DNA from: Budorcas taxicolor | Taxonomy: Eukaryota > Chordata > Mammalia > Artiodactyla > Bovidae | Direction: 5' to 3' | NCBI RefSeq assembly: GCF_023091745.1 | Contig: NC_068930.1 | Location: forward strand, 10,500,262 to 10,564,261 | DNA length: 64,000 nt | Shown: positions 54,851 through 64,000 of the stretch, in pieces | How positions within the stretch are numbered: position 1 is the stretch's first letter | Layout: each line of letters starts with the position of its first letter | Made by a program: the position numbers and the translations under genes | The notes under the pieces: generated by a model | Seen by the model: the letters and a program-made list of their open reading frames with translations, nothing else | Databases searched by the model: none | Told to the model about the DNA's origin: nothing

Positions 54851-55053
54851 GTGGGAAATGAGTCAGTCTGCTCTGCTTTGGCACTAGGAAGGAGTTGAGG
54901 CCTCTGCATTTGCTAGGGGGCAGTGCTGGGGGTAGAGGGACCCCTAGCAAGACCCTAGAAAGGTGCTGGTGTCATTTTAAAAGATATTACTCTTCTTTTT
55001 CTGATTTGTCATCCTATCAACGTGGGGATGGATTTAAGGCGTAATATTGTAAA

Positions 55054-58000
55054 AGCATGGCCCCATCCATCAGAACAAGACCCAGTTTCCCCCTCAGACA
55101 GTCTCTCCCATCAAGAAGCTTTTATAAGCCTCTAATCCTTCTCCATTAGAGGGTAGACAAAAGGAAAACCACAGTCAAAGAAAACTAACCAATCTGATCA
55201 CATGTATCACAGCCTTGTCTAACTCAATGAAACTATGAAACTATACCATGTAGGGCCACCCAAGACAAACGGGTCATGGTGGAGAGTTCTGACAAAACGT
55301 GGCCCACTGGAGAAGGGAATGGGAAACCACTTCAGTATTCTTGCCTTGAGAACCCCGTGACCAGTATGAAAAGGCAAAAAGATAGAACACTGAAGGATGA
55401 ACTCCCCAGGTCGGTAGGTACCCAATATGCTACTGGAGCTCAGTGGAGAAATAATTCCAGAAAGAACGAAGAGATGGAGCCAAAGCAAAAAACAACACCC
55501 AGTTGTGAAGGTGACTGGTGATGGAAGTAAAGTCTGATGCTGTAAAGAACAATATTGCATAGGAACCTGGAATGTCAGGTCCATGAATCAAGGCAAATAG
55601 GAAGTGGTCAAACAGGAGATGGCAAGAGTCAACATCGACATTTTAGGAATCAGCAAACTAAACTGGACTGGAACGGGTGAATTTAACTCAGATGACCATT
55701 ATATCTACTATTGTCGGCAAGAATTCCTTAGAAGAAATGGAGTAGCCATCACAGTCAACAAGAGAGTCCAAACTGCAGTATTTTGATGCAGTCTCAAAAA
55801 TGACAAAATGATCTCTGTTCGTTTCCAAGGCAAACCATTCAATATTAAAGTAACCCAAGACTATGCCCCAACCAGCAATGCTGAAGAAGCTGAAATTGAT
55901 CGGTTCTATGAAGATCTACAAGACCTTCTAGAACTAACACCCCAAAACGATGTCCTTTTCATTATACGGGACTGGAATGCAAAAGTAGGAATTCAAGAAA
56001 TACCTGGAGTAACAGGCAAATTTGGCCTTGGAGTACAGAATGAAGCAGGGCAAAGGCTAATAGAGTTTTGCCAAGAGAATGCACTGGTCATAGCAAACAC
56101 CCTCTTCCAACAACACAATAGGAGATGCTACACATGGAAATCAGCAGATGGTCAATACTGAAATCAGAGTGATTTCATTCTTTGCAGCCAAAGATGGAGA
56201 AGCTCTATACAGTCAGCAAAAACAAGACCGGGAGCTGACTGTGGCTCAGACCATGAACTACCTATGGTCAAATTCAGACTTAAATTGAAGAAAGTAGGGA
56301 AAACCACTAGACCATTCAGGTATGACCTAAATCAAATCCCTCATGATTATACACTGGAAGTCACAAATAGATTCAAGGGACTAGATCTATAGACAGAGCA
56401 CCTGAAGAACTATGGACGGAGGTTCGTGACATTGTACAAGAGGCAGGGATCAAGACCATCCCCAAGAAAAAGAAATGCAAAAAGGCAAAATGGTTGTCTG
56501 AGGCGGCCTTACAAATAGTTCTGAAAAGAAGAGAAGCAAAAGGCAAAGGAGAAAAGGAAAGATATATCCATTTGAATGCAGAGTCCCAAAGAATAGCAAG
56601 GAGAGATAAGAAAGCCTTCCGCAGAGATCAATGCAATGCAAAGACATACAGGACGACAATAGAATGGGAAAGACTAGAGATCTCTTCAAAAAATTAGAGA
56701 TAGCAAGGGAACATTTCATGCAAAGATGGGCACAATAAAGGACAGAAATGGTATGGACCTACAGAAGCAGAAGATATTAAGAAGAGGTGGCAAGAATACA
56801 CAGAACTATACAAAAAAGACCTTCATGACCCACTTAATCACGATGGTCTGATCACTTATCTAGAGCCAGACATTTTGGAATGCGAAGTCAAGCGGGCCTT
56901 AGGAAGCATAACTATGAACAAAGCTAGTGGAGGTGATGGAATTCCTAATGAGCTATTTCAAATCCTGAAAGATGATGCTGTGAAAGTGCTGCACTCAATA
57001 TGCCAGCAAATTTGGAAAACTCAGCAGTGGCCACAAGACTTAAAAAAGTCATCCAATCGCAAAGAAAGGCAATGGCAAAGAATGCTCAAACTACTGCACA
57101 ACTCATCTCACACACTGGCAAAGTAATGCTCAAAATTCTACTAGCCAGACTTCCAATAGTACGTGAACCGTGAACTTCCAGATGTTCAAGCGGGATTTAG
57201 AAAAGGCAGAGGAACCAGAGATCAAATTGCCAACATCCACTGGATCACAGAAAAAGTAAGAGTTCCAAAAAAACATCTACTTCTGCTTTATTGACTATGC
57301 CAAATTCTTTGACTGTGTGGATAATAAGAAACCGTGGAAAATTCTGAAAGAGATGGGAATACCAGACCACCTGACCTGCCTCCTGAGAAATCTGAATGCA
57401 GGTCAGGAAGCAACTGAGAGAGAGAGAGCAAGTGAGAACTGGACATGGAACAACAGACTGGTTCCAAATTGGGAAAGGAGTACATCAAGGCTGTATATTG
57501 TCACCCTGCTTATTTAACTTATATCAGAGTACATCATGAGAAATGCTGGGCTGAATGAAGCACAAGCTGGAATCAAGATTGCTGGGAGAAATACCAATAA
57601 CCTCAGATATGCAGATGACACCACCCTTATGGCAGAATGTGAAGAAGAACTAAAGAGCCTTTTGATGAAAGTGAAAGAGAAGAGTGAAAAAGCTGGCTTA
57701 AAACTCAACTTTCAGAAAACTAAGATCATGGCATCCGGTCCCATCACTTCATGGCAAATAGACGGGGAAACAATGGAAACAGTGACTGAGTTTATATTTT
57801 TGGGCTCCAAAATCACTGCAGATCGTGAGTGTAGCCATGAAGTTAAAAGATGCGTGCTCCTTGGAAGAAAAGTTATGACCAACCTAGACAGCATACTAAA
57901 AAGCAGAGGCATTACTTTGCCAACAAAGGTTCATCAATCAAAGCTATGGTTTTTCCAGTAGTCATGTATGGATGTGAGAGTTGGACTGTGAAGAAAGCTG

Positions 58001-58382
58001 AGCACCGAAGAATTGTTGCTTTTGAACTGTGGTGTTGGAGAAGACTCTTGAGAGTCCCTTGGACAGCAAGGTGACCCAACCAGTCCATCCTAAAGGAGAT
58101 TAGTCCTGAATATTCATTGGAAGGACTGATGCTGAAGCTGAAACTCCAATACTTTGGCCACCTGATGAGAAGAACTGACTCATTTGAAAAGATCCTGATG
58201 CTGGGAAAGATTGAAGGCAGGAGAAGGGGACGACCGAGGATGAGATGGCTGGATGGGATCACCAACTCAATGGACATGAGTTTGAGTAAACTCCGGGAGT
58301 TGGTGATGGACAGGGCGGCCTGGCATGTTGCAGTCCATGGGGTTGCAAAGAGGCAGACACAACTGAGTGACTGAACTGAACC
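55054..58382 (+). mobile_element. BovB, 3.3 kb, nearly complete but broken
   Basis: It includes part of the 5' leader (55054-55560), endonuclease (about 55600-56400: ILGISKLNWTGTGEFNSDDH, then FIIRDWNAKVGIQEIPGVTG and CGSDHE-like words), linker, reverse transcriptase (56700-57700: SPCLFNLYQSTS-type end, then RYADDTTLM at about 57605) and C-terminal domain (CESWTVKKAEHRRIVAFELW at about 57970) to the GAACT tail. There are at least six stops or frame changes, for example after residue 117 of the endonuclease piece and at 57125. A small GA-rich insert lies at 57415-57430. It cannot make a full protein. Confidence 0.92.
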
Positions 58383-60917
58383 CGAAAAATAAACCCCTGA
58401 CTCACTTGTCTCTGATGGCAGGTTTTCCCCCAGATAAGCAGACTAAATGCATTTCCCTGAATGTTTAATACAAGCAAGGTTCTTGAAAGCCACCGTGGAC
58501 ACTCCTGCACATGGAATGAGGTGCTTCCTCCACCAACGTGCATGTCTTCTCTTCATCCTTGGGGGACCCTGCAGTCTGGCTGCTAGGGTGGGCTGCCACC
58601 GCCACGGGAGCAAGCCTTCTGCCCAGGGCCCACACTCTTCATCACGGGCTCTCACGTTCCTCATATCCTTGTGCCATTTCAAAATGAGGATGCAAGGACA
58701 GTGCTTCTTCAGGCTGTCCCGGGGCCAGCATGAACCAGGGGCAGCAGTACAGCTACTTCTCTTCCCACCCATAAGACGGGTTCACACTGCAGAGTCACCA
58801 GATACTGAAGTCATGGACAGGGGTTCAAGGGAGTTGGGGCTACCCAGCCTTCAAGGTCAAAGTCCATACAACCCAACCAAGTGGTTGCTCCAGAAGTGAC
58901 TGGCACTGAGCTGGTTTCTATCATAGGTGAGGTCCCTGCACGTGACAGGGAGATGCTGGGATCTCCCTGAATCCTCATGCTGGTGACTTTCATCCCCGGC
59001 CTTCCCGTATTAACCAAGAAAACAGAACAAACGTCACTGTGGGCCAGACTGGAAAAATGTCTGTGATATAAATGGTCTGTTTCCCATAGGTTGGAAAAAG
59101 TTTTGTCATGGGATTTGGCAGGAAGAATGGAGACACTCTTAGGAAAGAAAATAAAGCTGGATCAAAAGAAAATTTACTGCTACTTGAAAAGGTAAGCAAT
59201 TTCCTGCCTGTCTCTGAGTGTGGTCTGAACAACTCACCCTTCATTCTAAGGTGTTCTTTAGCTTGGTGCTTCTTTTTTCTCTTCTGATTCATTGCCATTT
59301 GTTCTTTCTTTTTATTATGCTCTTTGTAGCAACATGTAATAAAGGCACAAAGCCACCTCATCTTTGGAGTGTAAAGAAATTATTCTGCATATCAAGTTGA
59401 TCAAATGTGGCAAGAGCTCTGACCTCTTGGCCCCCCAGGCTGGGTTTATTTTGAGTGCAGTTATATAATATCTTAGCCCAACTAACCTGACCCAGGGTGT
59501 GTTTTACAAAAGCCTTGTTTTAGTTGCTGCCTTTCCAGGCTCAGGCACTTCTAAAAGAGTTCAGGACATAATTTCTTTGAGGTGGCACTGGTAAATGAGA
59601 GTGTCCAGAAAACCTGAGATAAGACACAGCCAGCATATAAGTCAGTAGATGAGATTTACCACTGGGACACGTAGGGTGCCCCGTACAGGCCAGTCTAATG
59701 TTAAAGTCTTTGGTACATGCTGTTGGTAAGTAGCATTAAGTCACCTTTCTGGGAGCTTATAACAGATGTCTTTGTTCATCAGGAACTTTCAGCATTTTAT
59801 ATTATTTTTTCTGTATTTTCCTTCTTTTTAGAAACAATCTCCCATTTAAGTCAAACCACAACAAAAATTCACTCAAGTTATTATTTAGTAGCTTACCTGT
59901 CTTGGAGACAAAATGACAGGAGTGTAGGACGGCACCCTTTTCCTCTCTCTGTCATTCCATATACCCCCACCAACGACGCCGGGCATCGAGTAAGGACTCG
60001 TGAGACAGAGCCACATTGTTGACAAGGTTGACTTTTTGTGGGAGAACGCAGGAGGACAGAAACGATGGACAACAGAAACGACGGACAACCATTCACGTAT
60101 CCAGTCAACTCAGAGCAACTGGAAAGCTCGCTTCAGGCCAGGGCCTTTGTGGGGACAAGGGACCGGAGTCCCCACAGACAGTGTGCTGCTTACACTGACT
60201 CAGGGAGCGGTGTGTCCTCTTGCGCATCGTTTAGCCCATCAAAGCGTGTCGCGTGTCTGTACAGTGGGTCCAGCGTCCACACCTGAACTAGCTCAGGCCT
60301 TTGTCTTGATGCCCCTCTTAGCTGGTCACGCCCACGATGGGCGCCCTGTCGGCTCTAGGCTGGCACTTTCAGTGCATACTCCCAAACCAGATTCAGAGGC
60401 TCTAATGCTGAGTGGAGTCTACACACACACACTCGTGGAGGACACTGAATAACCCTAGATGGTGCAGGAAGAAACAGTGGTCCAAGGGCGGAGGGGGAAG
60501 TAGCCCTTAAAGAGACTGCAAGGACCTCTGCCCTGGAGAAAGACCCCAGAAAGAAAGGGAAGGCAGAAACCACAGGCGGATAGCAGGGATCCGTGGAGAA
60601 GGCAAATGGGTGGCAGACGGCCCCAAAGCTGGGCCCGGCTTTGCTTCCTCACCAGCCGGTATGGAGGTTTCTGTTCTGCTCCTCAACCCTGTGGCCTCAC
60701 TGTGAGCAAGAAGACCAAGCAGCTCATCAGCTGTCTGTGTCTCAGGCACCGACGAGAGAGCCTCAGAGACGGTCGAGATGAGCTCACAGCAGAGTCACGA
60801 TGACGTGGACATCGGGCCGGGGCATTTCAGTGAGCCTCACTTTCTCACCCCTGGCTCACGGGGTAGTGGGTCTTGATTTCTTGAGTTCTGGAAAGTTTAA
60901 AAGCCATGCTGGTATTT
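58383..60917. other. single-copy-looking DNA, locally CpG-rich
   Basis: No gene or repeat was identified in 2.5 kb. 59930-60380 keeps noticeably more CpG than the rest of the window (for example 'aacgacgccgggcatcgag', 'gtgtcgcgtgtc', 'ggtcacgcccacgatgggcg'). Frames of 100-150 codons at 58447-58899 and 60000-60452 resemble nothing I know. Confidence 0.4.
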
Positions 60918-61066
60918 TCTTTTTTCTTTTTTTTTTTGCCATGCCAAAATAAAAAGATCCCATGGCTTGTGGGATCTTAGTTCCCCGACCAGGGATTGAA
61001 CCTGGGCCCGCGCAGTGAAAGTGCCAAGTCCTAATCACTGGACGGCGAGGGAATTTCCTAAAAGCC
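60918..61066 (-). mobile_element. CHR-type SINE fragment
   Basis: A T-run (60928-60937) precedes 'ccatggcttgtgggatcttagttccccgaccagggattgaacctgggcc' and 'gaaagtgccaagtcctaatcactggacggc', the inverted body and head of a CHR SINE. Confidence 0.85.
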
Positions 61067-61149
61067 TTTCTTGGGCTAGACGAGGTCTTCTTCTGAACTG
61101 AGTGTTGCTTTCCCCCAGCTGAAGAGTGAGGCAAGTGGCCTGAACCTGG

Positions 61150-61275
61150 ACTTTACTTAGTAGACCCACCTGAGATTGGATTCTAGGCTTGGCCACTTCA
61201 CGGCACGTAGGTTTGACCATCAACCTCTCTGAGCACCCATTTCCTCACCTGCAAAAGGGAATAAGAGTATCAGCT
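61150..61275 (+). repeat. MIR fragment
   Basis: 'ggattctaggcttggccacttcacgg', 'tttgaccatcaacctctctgagc' and 'catttcctcacctgcaaaagggaataagag' follow a MIR. Confidence 0.7.
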
Positions 61276-62190
61276 TCTTTGGACTGCAGAGAATTCAGCA
61301 AGCCACTCTGCATGAAGTGTCTTGGGGCACCCAGCGCATGGAGGGTTGGAAAATTTACTCCCTTTTGTCAGAAGTGACCCTGTCTTTCCCTGCGGCTTCC
61401 ACCAGATGGCCTTCGAAGTGACCACCCCCCCCCCCCCCCACCAGGGGTGCAGCTTTTTCTCCGTTTGCTTTAGGGCCTTTCTTTTGTATGTTCTCCAGAA
61501 TGAAATTAATCTTTCCCTCTTCAGAGTCTCATAGTGGAGCCCGTCACAGGATCTGCTTTGATTTATAACTATCTTATTCATGAGCCACCTCCTCTCCTTA
61601 CACAGGAGCCCCTCTAGGGAACTGTGACATAAAAGAAAAGTATATCTGATCTTTGTTCCTGGTTCCAGGCACACAGCGTCAAAACTCATAATTTCCAGAG
61701 CATCAGGAGTGTCTGTTATGCTGATTCGGTGACTCATGGTAGCCTCTTGATGGCTGCAGGATGGAATCTGGTCACCGGAAGAACCAACCACTTGATGAGC
61801 TGGTGGGGACTTCTAGTTGCTTGACCTTCAGGGAGGGGAGGTGTAGTTCAATCACACAGCCAGTGACTTAATCAACCTTGCCTACACAATAAAGTTTCCT
61901 GGTTGATAAATGTATTGCAGTGCCAGAAGGCGGCTCGCTCTGACTCCATAGTAAGAGGGGCAAGTGAGTAAAAGGAGTGACTTCAGCATTTAGGAGCCAC
62001 CCAGACCTCACCCTATATGTCTCCTTTATTTAAAAAAATGTATGTATAGTGCTTTCCGGACTTGTGCATCTTATTCTAGCAAATTAACAAAGCTGTAGAG
62101 GTCATGAGAATTCCCAAATTTATAGTCAGAAGAACAGATGACTTGGGGACCCTTGAAATGCAGCTGGTGTCTGAAGGGAGGGTAGTCTTG
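61276..62190. other. unassigned DNA with C15 run
   Basis: 61425-61439 is 15 consecutive C. A minus-strand frame stays open for 173 codons across it (61791-61270) without any domain I recognise. No other feature found. Confidence 0.4.
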
Positions 62191-62324
62191 TGGAGGACTT
62201 TGCCCTTAATCTGTGGAAGTCTGTGTGTACTCCAGGGGGTTAGTGTCAGAACTGTATTGGAGGACTTTGCCCTTAATCTGTGGAAGTCTGTGTGTACTCC
62301 AGGGGGTTAGTGTCAGAACTGTAT
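62191..62324 (+). repeat. exact 67-bp tandem duplication
   Basis: Units 62191-62257 and 62258-62324 are identical; each begins tggaggactttgcccttaat and ends cagaactgtat. The identity indicates a recent duplication (or an assembly slip). Confidence 0.93.
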
Positions 62325-62344
62325 TGCAGTACACCTGCCTGGGG

Positions 62345-62573
62345 CTTCCCAGGTGGAGCTAGTGGTAAAGAACCCAACTGCCAATGCAGGAGACATAAGA
62401 GACGTGGGTTATATCTCATGTGTGTCAGGAAGATCCCCTGGAGGAAGGCAGGGCAACCCACTCCAGTATTCTTGCCTGGAGAATCCCATGGACAGAGGAG
62501 CCTGGTGGGTTACAGTCCACAGTGTCGTGCAGAGTTGGACACGACTGAAGCGACTTAGCATGCACACACACAC
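62345..62573 (+). mobile_element. Bov-tA SINE with target-site duplication
   Basis: 'cttcccaggtggagctagtggtaaagaacccaactgcc' to 'cgactgaagcgacttagcatgc', followed by a short CA run. The words acacctgcctgggg (62331-62344) and acacctagctgggg (62574-62587) are a 14-bp duplication with two mismatches. Confidence 0.9.
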
Positions 62574-62619
62574 ACACCTAGCTGGGGTGGATAGGAACAG
62601 GAAGAGACTCATGTATTAG

Positions 62620-63858
62620 TAGTCAGTCAGTCAGTTCAGTCGCTCAGTTATATCCATCACCAAATCCCAGAGTTTATTCAAACTCATGTCTGTTGAGCCG
62701 GTGATGGCATCCAACCATCTCATCCTCTTGTCGTCCCCTTCTCCTCCTGCCTTCAATCTTTCCCAGCATCAGGGTCTTTTCCAATGAGGCAGTTCTTTGC
62801 ATCAGGTGGCCAGAGTATTGGAGTTTCAGCTTCAACATCAGTCATTCCAATGAATATTCAGGACTGATCTCCTTCAGAATGGACGGGTTGGATCTCCTTG
62901 CAGTCCAAGGGGCTCTCAAGAGTCTTCTCCAACACCACAGTTCAAAAGTGTCAGTTTTTCAGTGCTCAGCTTTCTTCACAGTCCAACTCTTACATCCATA
63001 CATAACTTCTGGAAAAACTATAGCTTTGACTAGACAGACCTTTGTTGGCAAAGTAATGTCTCTGCTTTTTAATATGCTGTCTAGGTTGGTCATAGCTTTT
63101 CTTCCAGGTAGCAAATGTCTTTTAATTTCATGGCTGCAGTCACCATCTGCAGTGATTCTGGAGCCCAAGGAAATGAAGTCTGTCACCGTTTCCATTGTTT
63201 CCCCATCTATTCGCCATGAAGTGATGGGACCGGATGCCATGATCTTAGTTTTCTGAAAGCTGAGTTTTAAGCCAAATTTTCACTCTCCTCTTTCACTTTC
63301 ATCAAGAGGCTCTTTAGTTCTTCTTTGCTTTCTGCCATAAGGGTGGTGTCATCTGTGTATCTGAAGTTATTGGACATTTTTCCTGGCAATCATCTTGATT
63401 CCAGTTTGTGCTTCATCCAGCCCGGCATTTTTCATGATGTATTCTGCATATAAGTTAAATAAGTAGGGTGATAATATACAGCCTTGACATACTCTTTTCC
63501 CAATTTGGAACCAGTCTATTGTTCCACGTCTGGTTCTAACTAGCTTCTTGACCTGCATACAGATTTCTCAGGAGGCAGGTCAGGTGGTCTGGTATTCCCA
63601 TCTCTTTAAGAATTTTCCACAGTTTCTTGTGATCCACACAGTCAAAGCCTTTGGCATCAATAAAGCAAAAGTAGAGGTTTTTCTGGAACCCTCTTGCTTT
63701 TTCTGTGATCTGATGGATGTCGGCAATTTGATCTAAGGTTCCTCTGCCTTTTCTAAATCCAGCTTGAACATCTGGAAGTACACGGTTCACATACTGTTGA
63801 AGCTTGGCTTTGAGAATTTTGAGCATTATTTTGCTAGCGAGTGAGATGAGTGCAACTG
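62620..63858 (-). mobile_element. BovB 3' fragment
   Basis: Inverted BovB from a GTCA-type tail (62620-62645) through the C-terminal domain (open 62959-63240), the reverse transcriptase loop region and the linker to 'gatgagtgcaactgt', where it is truncated. Several frame breaks. Confidence 0.9.
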
Positions 63859-63878
63859 TCTTCCAAATCAGGAACTGC

Positions 63879-63908
63879 ATATATATATACATATGTATAT
63901 ATATATGT
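63879..63908. repeat. AT-rich short repeat
   Basis: A self-complementary (AT)n/(AC) stretch at the window's right end, 'atatatatatacatatgtat'-like. No gene seen to the window end. Confidence 0.8.
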
Positions 63909-64000
63909 TGAACTGAGAAGAGCTGACATAGTATTTTATGTATACATCAATATTATTCTTTCTTTGGCCTTTCTCTGTTTGGAGTGACCCATAAAATTAG

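Noticed and set aside
58447..58899. 150-codon plus-strand frame
   Set aside because: No family resemblance, no start context; chance open frame in GC-richer DNA.
61270..61791. 173-codon minus-strand frame in unassigned DNA
   Set aside because: It passes through a 15-base C run that would be length-unstable and shows no family resemblance, splice context or codon pattern that I can support.

Overview
This is ruminant nuclear DNA (cattle, buffalo, sheep, goat or deer type). The diagnosis rests on the repeats: many copies of the RTE retrotransposon BovB, its tRNA-linked SINEs (Bov-tA, BovA2), CHR-type cetartiodactyl SINEs, old mammalian MIR, L2, L1 and MaLR repeats, and two decayed class I (gammaretrovirus-like) endogenous retroviruses. 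No prokaryotic operon, CRISPR array, tRNA/rRNA gene or plasmid feature was seen.

The only host gene I can support is PGPEP1L (pyroglutamyl-peptidase I-like), on the minus strand at the left end. Three coding exons (14073-13951, 11949-11723, 3450-3219) join in frame through GT-AG splice sites and carry the Glu, Cys and His expected of the C15 peptidase catalytic triad. The family's N-terminal exon, with its Gly-Phe-Gly-Pro-Phe motif, was not found; it may lie beyond the window or have been missed. Everything right of 14.1 kb is therefore intron 1 or upstream intergenic DNA.

Layout: 0-14 kb holds the PGPEP1L 3' half. Its 8.3-kb intron contains endogenous retrovirus A (about 3.75-10.64 kb, antisense to the gene) and an L1 3' end. 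14-35 kb is old single-copy-looking DNA filled with BovB copies (one 2.5-kb copy with a 549-codon open frame; two copies with 5' inversions or probable 5' inversions), SINEs, MaLR and MIR. 35-37.3 kb has a candidate LTR, a MaLR LTR and an inverted LTR. 38.3-52 kb is endogenous retrovirus B, with recognisable gag, pro, pol and env blocks split by four SINEs, a nest of BovB elements, a twin-primed BovB and an L1. 52-64 kb has L1, SINEs, a 3.3-kb nearly complete but broken BovB and about 3.8 kb of DNA I cannot assign.

The most informative content is the record of insertions. Target-site duplications and element-in-element nesting allow several events to be ordered. Three BovB loci have a 3' part in one orientation joined to a 5' part in the other, as expected of twin priming; two of them are bracketed by 12-14 bp duplications. 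I found no new gene system. All comparisons are by eye and from memory of repeat families, so repeat boundaries are generally good to about 5-20 bp.
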